This document shows, piece by piece, positions 51,055 through 58,697 of a stretch of 64,000 nucleotides of DNA (the stretch's first letter is position 1; every line of letters starts with the position of its first letter). Source of the stretch: Lentilitoribacter sp. Alg239-R112 (GTDB lineage Bacteria > Pseudomonadota > Alphaproteobacteria > Rhizobiales > Rhizobiaceae); NCBI RefSeq assembly GCF_900537175.1, contig NZ_LS999833.1, positions 124,001-188,000 on the forward strand, read 5' to 3'. Made by a program: the position numbers and the translations under genes. Under the pieces are notes generated by a model. It did no database searches, was not told the DNA's origin, and worked only from the letters and a program-made list of their open reading frames with translations.

Positions 51055-51753
51055 TCAATCATTTTCCAATGCGCATTTAACCGTAGCTAAACAATGTATT
51101 TCAGTCGTTGAAAATGCAGGTATTGGTGATTGTTCCGGAGATAATAACAAGGGAATTTCTGTGCATGCAAGTGCCACACAATCGGCACCTCGCTCACTCA
51201 GATCAGAAATAATGGATTGATATCTGATACGAGTTTTATCTAGAAATTGATTATGCACCAACTCCCTATTAATGCTTTCATGAATATATTCTTTTTCCTG
51301 CTCATTTGGAATAATGGCTCCAATTCCATTTTGCGCGAGGATAGAAGGATAGAAGTCTTCTTCCATCGTTTTTCGAACACCTAAAATCGCAACTCGTTTA
51401 AACCCCTTTTCCGCAATGGCTTGAGCTGTAACCTGTGCGATATGCAGAAATGGAATTTGGATGTTTTTTGCTATCTCCGGCACAAAACGATGTGCGCCGT
51501 TACAGGTAATCACGATAAAATCCGCACCAGCCGCTTCCAATGCGGCGGCAGATTCAGCAATTTGTTGGCACGCGCTGGCTTCATCTTTGCGCTCAATCAC
51601 CGATGAGATGAATTCCTGTCTGTTGATACTTTCCAGAACAATGCGAGCTGAACTGACACCACCTAGAGCAGATTGTGTGATCTCATTTATACGTTTGTAA
51701 TATTGGGCAGTCGACACCCAACTCAACCCACCAATCAAGCCAATTTTCTTCAT
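51055..51753 (-). CDS. Aspartate/glutamate racemase-family protein
   Basis: 232 residues. It opens IGLIGGLSWVSTAQYYKRIN, the family start, and has the two catalytic cysteines at ITCNGAHRF (C84) and ALACTEIPLLL (C197). The usual CNT-AH becomes CNGAH and GCTEIP becomes ACTEIP, small changes seen in the YgeA-like branch of broad amino acid racemases. ATG 51751-51753 begins MKKIGL. It is a single gene on the minus strand. Confidence 0.87.
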   Translation of the reverse strand: MKKIGLIGGLSWVSTAQYYKRINEITQSALGGVSSARIVLESINRQEFISSVIERKDEASACQQIAESAAALEAAGADFIVITCNGAHRFVPEIAKNIQIPFLHIAQVTAQAIAEKGFKRVAILGVRKTMEEDFYPSILAQNGIGAIIPNEQEKEYIHESINRELVHNQFLDKTRIRYQSIISDLSERGADCVALACTEIPLLLSPEQSPIPAFSTTEIHCLATVKCALEND

Positions 51754-51967
51754 CTAGAACTCCCTATCATACCGAACATATACACGAAAGTTAGAACTTG
51801 TAATCTGGAAAAGACATTTGCCAAACTGCGATCATTGATCGTGCAGCACCTACGGGTTCAAATTCCTTTCAATTTGACTTTTCCCTGTCGGAATATTGAT
51901 CAACGCAACACCAAAAATCGCAGCGGCAATGCAAACTCAATCCATGCAACATGTCTGGAAGATGTGT

Positions 51968-52315
51968 TCATGTTTGATGTATTTTCCGGCTGTCATCTGG
52001 TGCTTGGTCACGGTCGAACATCCCATAATCGCGGATAATGCTTGCCACTCTTAAACGGTAATTTGCGAAAACACCCCTTCTTCCCTTCATTTGCGCACCC
52101 CGATGCGCGTTCAGTGTTCGCCAAGCTGAAACGGCTTCCTCATTTTCAAAGAAAGAGAGCGATAATAACTTTGAAGGGTCAGTTAAACTTTGAAAACGTT
52201 CGACAGAAATAAAGCCATCAATCCTCTCCAATAATGGTCGCATGTCCGCCGCTATATCCAGATATTCTTGTTTTCGCCCTTCTGCGAGCTGCACCTCAAA
52301 AATTATAGCGATCAT
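51968..52315 (-). CDS. Antibiotic biosynthesis monooxygenase (ABM) domain protein
   Basis: 115 residues. MIAIIFEVQLAEGRKQEYLDIAADMRPLLERIDGFISVERFQSLTDPSKLLSLSFFENEEAVSAW is the complete ABM fold (ferredoxin-like dimeric alpha+beta barrel), with the GFISVER strand. Such proteins are cofactor-free monooxygenases or haem-degrading enzymes. The ATG overlaps the stop of the NIPSNAP gene (ATGA), so they are translated together and divergent from the ArsR gene. Confidence 0.85.
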   Translation of the reverse strand: MIAIIFEVQLAEGRKQEYLDIAADMRPLLERIDGFISVERFQSLTDPSKLLSLSFFENEEAVSAWRTLNAHRGAQMKGRRGVFANYRLRVASIIRDYGMFDRDQAPDDSRKIHQT

Positions 52316-52640
52316 GATTGCACCAACGAGCCGTGTGGTGCAGAGGATAGTTTAAGAAACGTACGATCTTCCCGCAGCAGAAACTTCTCTTTTTGCGCAA
52401 ACGCGTAGTTTTCTTTGCCAAGTGGGTCATCTGAAAGTCTTGCTCGATATGCTTCGTAAGCTGCCAGGCTTTCAATATTATAAACACCATAAGCCAGAGA
52501 GCTTGATCCTTCATGAGGTGCGTAATACCCAATCAAGTCTGCACCGCATCGAGGAATAGCCTTACCCCAATTTCGAGAATATTGCTCGAAGAGTGCTTTT
52601 TTGTTGGATCAATGTGGTAACGAATAAAACATGTAATCAT
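52312..52640 (-). CDS. NIPSNAP-family protein, split by a -1 frameshift at A_AAA_AAG
   Basis: The gene starts at ATG 52638-52640 (MITCFIRYHIDPTKK) and must shift -1 at the A6 run (52597-52602) to continue as ALFEQYSRNWGKAIPRCGADLIGYYAPHEGSSSLAYGVYNIESLAAYEAYRARL to the stop at 52312. Joined, it is a normal NIPSNAP protein of about 109 residues; without a shift the product ends after 35 residues. The shift point is codons ACA-AAA-AAG, with a stem-loop five bases on. It could be programmed, a mutation or a homopolymer sequencing error. The downstream frame overlaps the ABM start. Confidence 0.72.
52572..52603 (-). promoter_or_regulatory. Possible -1 ribosomal frameshift signal
   Basis: On the minus strand the slippery heptamer A_AAA_AAG lies in the right phase (codons ACA AAA AAG). 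After five bases (CACTC) follows a stem TTCGAG (52585-52590 on plus), loop CAATATT, CTCGAA (52572-52577). The heptamer is the one used in E. coli dnaX and the spacer has the usual length; the stem is short (6 bp), and no upstream Shine-Dalgarno-like stimulator is evident. Confidence 0.45.
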
Positions 52641-52644
52641 ATTG

Positions 52645-52710
52645 TGTGTCCTTAATTTACAAAGACACATTTACACGTTGCAAGTTCTAAATGCTTCGAT
52701 TAGTATCGAA
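52645..52710. promoter_or_regulatory. Operators between the NIPSNAP/ABM operon and the ArsR gene
   Basis: Two inverted repeats: TGTGTC (52645-52650) with GACACA (52664-52669), next to the NIPSNAP start; and TTCGAT (52695-52700), TAGT, ATCGAA (52705-52710), ending two bases before the ArsR ATG. The second is the more convincing operator for an ArsR-type dimer and would block translation start or promoter. Confidence 0.45.
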
Positions 52711-52712
52711 CT

Positions 52713-53393
52713 ATGAAAGAAGGCCCTGACATAGCACTCCTCGGCTCGTTGATCGGTGATCCCGCACGTGCCAATATTCTGACCGCTCTGATGAGTGGCA
52801 AGGCGCTTACGGCGAGTGAACTTGCATCTGAAGCTGGTGTAACCGTTCAAACGACAAGTTCCCATTTGAAAAAATTGCAGGATGCAAAACTTCTCAAGCA
52901 ACGCAAACAAGGACGGCATCGCTATTTCGAATTGGCTAATGAGGATGTTGGTGGCGTGCTTGAAGCTATGATGGGACTTGCTGCCAAACAAGGTCTGCTT
53001 AGAACAAGAACAGGCCCCAAGGACCAAGCTTTAAGAAAAGCTCGTATCTGCTACAATCACCTTGCAGGAGATCTGGGTGTGCGACTGTATGACAGCATGA
53101 TCGCAAATGGGCAGTTAAAGGAGCTTGACGATGATGTTCAGCTCACATCAACGGGTGAACAATTTATGGTAGATAATGGTATCGATATCGCTGCCATTAC
53201 CCTAACGCGCCGCCCGCTTTGTAAATCATGCCTGGATTGGAGTTCACGTCGAACACACCTTGCAGGGGCGTTGGGAACCGCATTTTTGCACCACTTTTTT
53301 CAGATCGGATGGGCATCACGAAAAGATAATTCGCGCATCATCAAATTCACGCAAAAGGGTGAAAAACAATTTCTTAAAATGTTCCCACTATAG
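52713..53393 (+). CDS. ArsR-family transcriptional regulator
   Basis: 226 residues, longer than the usual 100-120. The N-terminal winged helix LGSLIGDPARANILTALMSGKALTASELASEAGVTVQTTSSHLKKLQDAKLLKQRKQGRHRYFEL is standard ArsR. The ANEDVGGVLEAMMGLA helix is followed by an extra domain (residues 90-226) with LCKSCLDWSSRRTHLAGALG, seen in the longer ArsR proteins beside monooxygenase genes. No metal-binding CxC in helix 3 is present. It is divergent from the NIPSNAP/ABM operon. Confidence 0.88.
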   Translation: MKEGPDIALLGSLIGDPARANILTALMSGKALTASELASEAGVTVQTTSSHLKKLQDAKLLKQRKQGRHRYFELANEDVGGVLEAMMGLAAKQGLLRTRTGPKDQALRKARICYNHLAGDLGVRLYDSMIANGQLKELDDDVQLTSTGEQFMVDNGIDIAAITLTRRPLCKSCLDWSSRRTHLAGALGTAFLHHFFQIGWASRKDNSRIIKFTQKGEKQFLKMFPL

Positions 53394-53429
53394 CGAGATG
53401 TAAAGTATCACACTAACGGATACATGCCC

Positions 53430-54506
53430 TCACCCGAAACTCTTCATATAATCTTGCAAGGTCACCCCAAAATTTCGCTTGAAAGCGCGGCGCATACGTT
53501 GAACATCGCCGAAACCTGATTGAGCAGCGACTTGTTTGAGAACCAAGTTCTCTGCGAGTAACTCGCGTGCTTTATCCAGACGTACTTGCTCTACAAATTC
53601 GACCGGAGACATGGATAAACGAGCCTGGAACTTACGGGTGAGTGTTCTGGCATTCATCCCAATAAACTCCGCCATCTGCTCGAGTGTCCAATTGTTGCGT
53701 GGATTGCTGGTAATCTGCATGGTGAGTGGTTCAATGCTGCTCTTCTGCGCTTGATCGACCAACTTAACCTCTTTATCACCACGCTCCATCGCCTGATACT
53801 GGTCGATGAGGTGGTTTGAAAACTGGCTTTGACCACCGCTTCGCTTGAAATAAACCACGAGTTCCTGCGCCACGCCGAGGGCAACTTTTGCGCCTAAATC
53901 CTGGCCGATAATGGAGAGCGCAAGGTCGATACCCGTTGTTACACCAGCGGAGGTATAGATGTCTGATTGATCGAGATAAATTTTATCTAGATCCCAATCA
54001 ACTTTCGGAAAATCTTGCAGCACCTGAGATTTACGACCCCAATGCGTCGTAGCTTTACGACCATCTAGAAGGCCAGATTCAGCTATTAACAAAGCACCTG
54101 AACATATTGATAATATGCGATTTTTCTTTTTTGTACTTTGCCAATTTGCGATAATATCCGCAAGTCGCTTATCACCCAAATAATTATCAATGTCATTGCC
54201 GCCTGGAATGAGTAGATCATGCCCCAATTGGTCATATTCGAGCGTTCCATCAGCATGGATCTGCATACCGCTACACGTTTTCACAGGTTTGCCATCCAAT
54301 GATAAATAGCGATGATCGTAGAACGAATTACCATCGATATAAGCGTTTGAAAATGCTTGAACGGGTCCTGCGACATCTAACAGGTTCATCCCATTGAAAA
54401 TGAAAACATCTATAGTGCGACGAACCGGAATATCGTGGGCCAGAATAGCGCGGGCAGGAATTTCGCTGGAAAGATCAGATCGTTCTTTTTGATTGTATTT
54501 GTCCAT
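53430..54506 (-). CDS. GlxA-family regulator (DJ-1/PfpI domain plus AraC HTH)
   Basis: 358 residues. Residues 30-200 form a class I glutamine amidotransferase-like/DJ-1 fold: TIDVFIFNGMNLLDVAGPVQAFSNA, ILSICSGALLIAESGLLDGRKATTHW with the nucleophile-elbow Cys in SICSGA. From 250 on there is an AraC HTH: NWTLEQMAEFIGMNARTLTRKFQARLSMSPVEFVEQVRLDKARELL..LKQVAAQSGFGDVQRMRRAFKRNFGVTLQDY. It is divergent from the MFS exporter. GlxA-type proteins sense small metabolites; the ligand is not known. Confidence 0.9.
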   Translation of the reverse strand: MDKYNQKERSDLSSEIPARAILAHDIPVRRTIDVFIFNGMNLLDVAGPVQAFSNAYIDGNSFYDHRYLSLDGKPVKTCSGMQIHADGTLEYDQLGHDLLIPGGNDIDNYLGDKRLADIIANWQSTKKKNRILSICSGALLIAESGLLDGRKATTHWGRKSQVLQDFPKVDWDLDKIYLDQSDIYTSAGVTTGIDLALSIIGQDLGAKVALGVAQELVVYFKRSGGQSQFSNHLIDQYQAMERGDKEVKLVDQAQKSSIEPLTMQITSNPRNNWTLEQMAEFIGMNARTLTRKFQARLSMSPVEFVEQVRLDKARELLAENLVLKQVAAQSGFGDVQRMRRAFKRNFGVTLQDYMKSFG

Positions 54507-54586
54507 TTTTGATGCTCATTTTCAGTTTCAGACAAAATTTAAATAGATTATGAATGGAATTGTCAAACTGAAAAGGATGGTGTTTT

Positions 54587-55801
54587 ATGAGTGATCTGGC
54601 ACAAAACGCAACTCAAGACGAGACATTTGAAAACAAAGGTAGTTTTGTTTTAATTCTCATCGCGGCCGCTATTCTAGGCTCTGCAATGCCGATGTTAATT
54701 GTGCTGGGAGGATTGGCCGGATTAACGCTCACCCCTCACCCGACATTTTCCACATTACCGCCATCTACACAAATGCTCGCAGGTTTATTTGCGGCAGCGC
54801 CAATCTCCTACCTTATGGGTAAAAAAGGGCGTAAAGCAGGATTCTTAATTAGTGCGGGCTGTGCTGCAGTGGGTGGATTGTTAGGTGGCTTTGCCATGAT
54901 GACATCGCAATTCTGGTTGCTGATTTTGGCGCACATGTCGCTTGGTGCGGCACTGGTTGGTCTGAATTATTTTCGCTTCGCCATCAGCGAAATTGTGCCA
55001 AAACATATGCAGTCCATTGCGATATCATTTATTTTGGCAGCGGGCTTGATATCAGCTTTAATCGGGCCTGAAGTCTTCAATCAGACAAAGGATTTTCTTG
55101 CGCCTGTGCAATTTGCGGGCGCATATTTCGCAATTGTTCCCATCATTGTTCTGGGCGTTATTCCGGTTTTATTTACCCGTTTTGGCGATGTAAAAAACCA
55201 ATCCGATGAGGATAAGAAGCTCGTTCTAGTGCGAGACGTTCTCAAACGCCGCCCTGTGCTGCTTGCGGTTCTTGCAAGCTGCATTTCAGGCGGCATCATG
55301 ATGCTGTTAATGACACCAACACCACTTGCCATGACCCATCATGGCCATAGCGAACTTGAAGCAAGCTCAGTGATAAAATGGCATGTTATAGCCATGTTTG
55401 CGCCCAGCTTTTTCACAGGCTGGATCATCAAACGTATGGGGGTGATCAACGTAATTTCCATTGGCATGGTACTGCTTGCGGGAGCTAGCGCACTGGCCAT
55501 CGCCGGTGTTTCTTTGCATCATTTCTATGGTGCATTGATCATTCTGGGTATTGGTTGGAATTTCGGTTTCATTGGTGCAACAACACTTTTGGCGCAGTCG
55601 CTGGAACCGCATGAACGCGCCAAAGTGCAAGGGTTTAATGACACCGCACTTGCCCTGTCATTTACCGTTGCCAGTTTTTCATCCGGCGCTCTGGTCACAA
55701 GTTTTTCATGGGAAGTCGTCGCCCTTGCCGCCTTGCCCGTTTTAATCGTTATGTTAGTGTTGCTGGTGTTCTTACGCAAAGCGGGGCAAAGCGCGATCTA
55801 A
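54587..55801 (+). CDS. MFS transporter
   Basis: 404 residues with about 12 helices. GLAGLTLTPHPTFSTLPPSTQMLAGLFAAAPISYLMGKKGRKAGFLISAGCAAVGGLLGGFAMM covers TM1-TM3 with motif A as MGKKGRKAGF. The second half has GWIIKRMGVINVISIGMVLLAG and ERAKVQGFND..LALSFTVASFSSGALV, the pattern of DHA-type drug/sugar exporters. The ATG follows AAAGGATGGTG. It is divergent from the GlxA-family regulator, its probable controller. Substrate unknown. Confidence 0.85.
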   Translation: MSDLAQNATQDETFENKGSFVLILIAAAILGSAMPMLIVLGGLAGLTLTPHPTFSTLPPSTQMLAGLFAAAPISYLMGKKGRKAGFLISAGCAAVGGLLGGFAMMTSQFWLLILAHMSLGAALVGLNYFRFAISEIVPKHMQSIAISFILAAGLISALIGPEVFNQTKDFLAPVQFAGAYFAIVPIIVLGVIPVLFTRFGDVKNQSDEDKKLVLVRDVLKRRPVLLAVLASCISGGIMMLLMTPTPLAMTHHGHSELEASSVIKWHVIAMFAPSFFTGWIIKRMGVINVISIGMVLLAGASALAIAGVSLHHFYGALIILGIGWNFGFIGATTLLAQSLEPHERAKVQGFNDTALALSFTVASFSSGALVTSFSWEVVALAALPVLIVMLVLLVFLRKAGQSAI

Positions 55802-55952
55802 GCCAGAAAATTATATGATCAATATTGAAGTGTGTTGATTGTCAAAATTTGACATAGTGACCCGTTCCGGCGCTTGGATGCGCCAGTTCAGGGTAATATT
55901 TGATGTTTGAAATCGGTTTTCTGGCTAATAAATCTTAGCCGCTGAAGAAAAA

Positions 55953-56144
55953 TTACCGGTCAGCCTTGTTCTGGATTTTTTGTTCCAGGCGTTCAATCGC
56001 GCTTAGTATCTGATCAAACTGGTGACCATGATTACGCGAACGTTCCTCAAGCACCATCACCCGAGCCCGCAACATAAAATGCGAACCAGCAACGCCAACC
56101 ACCATAACAAGAATATATAACAGGTCTTTTATCTCAATTTCCAT
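55953..56144 (-). CDS. Small membrane-anchored coiled-coil protein (lysis cassette)
   Basis: 63 residues from ATG 56142-56144, overlapping the holin gene by 11 bases. One helix (LYILVMVVGVAGSHFML, residues 8-24) is followed by an exported or cytosolic coiled coil (RARVMVLEERSRNHGHQFDQILSAIERLEQKIQNK). Position and shape are those of an i-spanin-like or holin-accessory protein. No sequence family recognised. It is the last gene of the cassette. Confidence 0.6.
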   Translation of the reverse strand: MEIEIKDLLYILVMVVGVAGSHFMLRARVMVLEERSRNHGHQFDQILSAIERLEQKIQNKADR

Positions 56145-56535
56145 TATACTGCCCACTTGCAAATCTTGCTCGTTTTTCAAACGGTCTGGTGAGGAAATAA
56201 GCGCCGAAGATAATCATTTGCAGTTGCCAAAATTCTGACGACAGTGCATCGGTTACCCCAAGGCCCAACGCCTTATCCCAAAGAATAATCTTGCCATTAT
56301 AGATCACAAAAGGTGCGGCAAATGCGGGCCTAATCCAGCGCGTCATCCAGCTCCCCTGCTCTGCAATCAAAACCGCCTGCTGTGCATGCAAGTACGCAAT
56401 GCGCTTATCCGCCTCAATTCGAACTTCGTTATTTTGTGCATTTAGTTTTGCGCTGTAAGCATCATTGAGTTGCTGCCCAATGGCAGCTATGCCGCCGCCA
56501 GCCAGCCATGACAGGATTTTAGCGATCATTTTCAT
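56134..56535 (-). CDS. Phage/GTA-type 3TM holin
   Basis: 133 residues. KILSWLAGGGIAAIGQQLNDAYSAKLNAQNNEVRIEADKRIAYLHAQQAVLIAEQGSWMTRWIRPAFAAPFVIYNGKIILWDKALGLG...EFWQLQMIIFGAYFLTRPFEK. The AEQGSWMTRWIRPAFA block and the following hydrophobic stretches are the hallmark of the GTA_holin_3TM family. Holins permeabilise the inner membrane to let the endolysin reach the wall. ATG 56535 and an ATG two codons later are both possible. It lies between the small membrane gene and the coiled-coil gene. Confidence 0.82.
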   Translation of the reverse strand: MKMIAKILSWLAGGGIAAIGQQLNDAYSAKLNAQNNEVRIEADKRIAYLHAQQAVLIAEQGSWMTRWIRPAFAAPFVIYNGKIILWDKALGLGVTDALSSEFWQLQMIIFGAYFLTRPFEKRARFASGQYNGN

Positions 56536-56540
56536 TCCTT

Positions 56541-56747
56541 TTACTCATTGCGTGCGCCAAATGGCGTTGTCGTTATCGAGCGTAGATAGAGATTGATGAC
56601 GGCAATGAAAATTGCATATGGCGCTTCATAATGATCGGGCAGGATGTCCAGCACCTCGCTCATTTCAAGAATTGGCATTGCAGCCAATCCTGCATTTACG
56701 AGCACAGTTCGATAGCCTTTAAGCTTGCTGAAATAGATTTTTTTCAT
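56541..56747 (-). CDS. Small phage-type membrane protein
   Basis: 68 residues. It opens YFSKLKGYRTVLVNAGLAAMPILEM, has a second hydrophobic part (YAIFIAVINLYLRSITTTPFG), and ends GARNE. The KGYRT and NxxLRxxTxTPxG patterns recur in small proteins of prophage lysis modules next to a 3TM holin. It ends five bases before the holin ATG and begins 28 bases after the lysozyme stop. Probably a holin accessory or antiholin, but unproven. Confidence 0.65.
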   Translation of the reverse strand: MKKIYFSKLKGYRTVLVNAGLAAMPILEMSEVLDILPDHYEAPYAIFIAVINLYLRSITTTPFGARNE

Positions 56748-56774
56748 AAGTTACATCCCGTTTTAAAACAGTGC

Positions 56775-57416
56775 TTAGATTTTATTCCAAAAGACGATTA
56801 TTGCTGATCCTAAGGCTGCAAAAACGATAGCAATCAGGCTAGCTCTATCCTTCTTTGAAGAGTGTGTTATTGGCGCTGCGGTGAGCTTCTGCGCGCTCAT
56901 AATAGGCAATGTCATGCGGCGTCCTTTGGACCATTCCACTTTGCCAGACTTCGTTGCTGCATAGACATTAACAACGCCATTACTGGAATATTTTCCATCA
57001 AAGAACAGGTTACACTCCTTCTGGCGGCGGGAGATTATCTCTTTAGGTTTACGCCAGTTCATGAATGATTTTCGCGCCTGTTTTATCTGGCCTGCATTGA
57101 ACTGCCGAACCCATGAAGCTCTATGGATTGCACCGGTATTAAAATCAAAAGAAACAGCTGCATCAAACTGGCTTTGGGTCAGCTTTGTCGTGAATGCTTT
57201 TCTGACCCGCACCTCGAATTTCAAGACATCGCGTGCAAATATATCCATCACTTCTTTGAGTGATAAATTGCGATGCAAAAAGCGGGGATCAGGGTGCCCT
57301 GCACTGGCTGTATGGCCAATACCCACAGTCCAAACACCCACACTATCCTTATATCGAGACGTGACGATACCTTCATGGGATGCGATTTCCGCAAGCCCCT
57401 GTGATGAGGTCTTCAT
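56775..57416 (-). CDS. T4-type lysozyme (GH24) with C-terminal membrane helix
   Basis: 213 residues from ATG 57414-57416 (GGAGAA site; a TTG four codons earlier is less likely). The catalytic triad spacing is exact: E15 (SHEG), D24 (YKDSVG) and T30 (VWTVGIGHT) correspond to T4 E11, D20, T26. After the lysozyme domain comes a basic linker (RRQKECNLFFDG.. GKVEWSKGRRM) and a C-terminal helix (LIAIVFAALGSAIIVFWNKI), unusual for an endolysin, which would anchor it to the membrane until holin action. No signal peptide. Confidence 0.87.
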   Translation of the reverse strand: MKTSSQGLAEIASHEGIVTSRYKDSVGVWTVGIGHTASAGHPDPRFLHRNLSLKEVMDIFARDVLKFEVRVRKAFTTKLTQSQFDAAVSFDFNTGAIHRASWVRQFNAGQIKQARKSFMNWRKPKEIISRRQKECNLFFDGKYSSNGVVNVYAATKSGKVEWSKGRRMTLPIMSAQKLTAAPITHSSKKDRASLIAIVFAALGSAIIVFWNKI

Positions 57417-57454
57417 AATGTTCTCCAAATTGTATTTAGATTATCTAGGCAAAA

Positions 57455-57850
57455 TCAGCGCACTGAATGGTCGGTATAACCTTTTCCCATCGCTTTTCGC
57501 ACTGCGGTCCACCAAAGTGTGACCCAAAACAATATCCAGGCCCACCAGGTCGATGTTCCGCGCGAGATCGCAGCACGTCGGAACTCTGATGAGGCAAAAG
57601 CAACATCATGGCCATGTTTTAAGAGTTCATCATGCACAGCTGCGGCTAAAAGCACTGCCCTGTCATGCGGGCTTTGCAGCCACTCCAAATACCAGGGAAC
57701 AGAAATATCGAAGACCGTGCCTTCCGGTATGGTCAGCTCCCACCCGGAGTTGATCGCTCCAACTTCCCAGCAGATTGGGGCATTTAGCCGATATAATTTG
57801 TGTGAGTCTTCAACAAGATCAAAATCTTCAAAATATGTAAATCTGCTCAT
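57455..57850 (-). CDS. DUF1353 phage protein
   Basis: 131 residues. VPWYLEWLQSPHDRAVLLAAAVHDELLKHGHDVAFASSEFRRAAISRG holds the DUF1353 pattern, with an H-D pair after aliphatic helix AAAVHDELL, and FTYFEDFDLVEDSHKLYRLNAPICWEVG at the start. A hydrophobic helix (TWWAWILFWVTLWWTAV) at the end is typical too. DUF1353 genes are common in phage lysis modules but their role is unknown. This is the first gene of the cassette. Confidence 0.82.
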   Translation of the reverse strand: MSRFTYFEDFDLVEDSHKLYRLNAPICWEVGAINSGWELTIPEGTVFDISVPWYLEWLQSPHDRAVLLAAAVHDELLKHGHDVAFASSEFRRAAISRGTSTWWAWILFWVTLWWTAVRKAMGKGYTDHSVR

Positions 57851-58070
57851 AATGCCATTTCTATGTGAATTTTATACCAAACGCCAGCTATGTATTCTCA
57901 GATACTGATGTGACGTGATCACACGACAAAACATGATTGATGCCCTGCAAATTGCAACCCGTTACAATTTTTAGTTGCCATAACGCGAACTCGCTCGTAT
58001 TGGGATTTACAACGTTGCAAAAGCCGCATAGAAGGCATTTTTAGTAACAAATGATTCCGCGAGAAACTCC

Positions 58071-58643
58071 ATGACAACAACATCCATAACCGGAACATCC
58101 ATAACCGGACATGTATTTATTGCCACCAGCTTGGATGGCTTTGTGGCGCGTAATACAGACAACCCAGAGACCAAGCTCGACTGGCTGATGAAACAGGACA
58201 CGGTTGGCGAAGACCATGGCTATGATGATTTTATCGAGAGCGTCGATGGTCTGGTGATGGGCCGCGGCTCATTTGAAACGCTCCTTGGTTTTGAAGGTTG
58301 GCCCTATAGCAAACCTGTTATTGTGGTCAGTCAATCACTTGCCAAAAGCGATATCCCGGATGAACTTTCCGATAAGGTTGAACTGGTCAATCTCACCCCG
58401 CATGAAATTATGGATATGCTCGACAAGCGCGGTTGGAAGCGCGCCTATATTGATGGCGGCAAACTTATTCAAAGTTTTATCCAACAAGGCCTAATCGAAG
58501 ACATTACTCTCACCCGTATCCCCATCCTGATCGGCTCCGGCATTTCGCTTTTTGGCGACATTGACCAGGATATCGATTTAGAGCTTAAATCCGTTAAAGC
58601 ATTTGAAAGCGGCCTCGTCACAAGCGTTTATGGGTTTGCTTGA
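58071..58643 (+). CDS. Dihydrofolate reductase-like (RibD C-terminal) protein
   Basis: 190 residues. HVFIATSLDGFVARNTDNPETKLDWLMKQD is the typical start, with DSFDGLVMGRGSFETLLGF-like VDGLVMGRGSFETL and PVIVVSQSL, and WKRAYIDGGKLIQSFIQQGLIEDITLTRIPILIGSGISLFGD as the second half. The N-terminus has an 5-residue repeat (TSITGTSITG) from a 15-bp DNA duplication. The family includes riboflavin and deazaflavin reductases and many unknowns. It is likely transcribed with, or controlled by, the PadR gene downstream. Confidence 0.87.
   Translation: MTTTSITGTSITGHVFIATSLDGFVARNTDNPETKLDWLMKQDTVGEDHGYDDFIESVDGLVMGRGSFETLLGFEGWPYSKPVIVVSQSLAKSDIPDELSDKVELVNLTPHEIMDMLDKRGWKRAYIDGGKLIQSFIQQGLIEDITLTRIPILIGSGISLFGDIDQDIDLELKSVKAFESGLVTSVYGFA
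58080..58109 (+). repeat. 15-bp tandem duplication in the reductase start
   Basis: ACATCCATAACCGGA occurs twice in tandem (58080-58094 and 58095-58109), encoding the doubled TSITG at the N-terminus. It looks like a recent slippage event; the second unit begins the conserved region. Confidence 0.9.
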
Positions 58644-58652
58644 TTACTAACT

Positions 58653-58688
58653 ATATAGGACTTGACATATATTAGATCAGTCTTATAT
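58653..58688. promoter_or_regulatory. PadR operator and promoter
   Basis: ATATAGGACT (58653-58662) and AGTCTTATAT (58679-58688) form an inverted repeat, nine of ten bases complementary, nine bases before the PadR ATG. TTGACA (58662-58667) is a good -35 box and TATATC/TTATAT (58683-58689) a -10, so a bound repressor would cover the promoter. Confidence 0.6.
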
Positions 58689-58697
58689 CAATGATCC

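Noticed and set aside
52597-52602. Treating the NIPSNAP split as a plain pseudogene
   Set aside because: The heptamer phase, spacer and stem fit a frameshift signal and the downstream frame is otherwise intact with a conserved ATGA junction, so it is left open rather than called dead.
55867-55884. GGCGC/GCGCC hairpin after the MFS gene as a terminator
   Set aside because: The stem is five pairs, is not followed by T residues and is 65 bases after the stop; it is too weak to call.
57061-57522. Plus-strand frame across the lysozyme gene
   Set aside because: It is antisense to the conserved catalytic region of the lysozyme, which has exact triad spacing on the minus strand.
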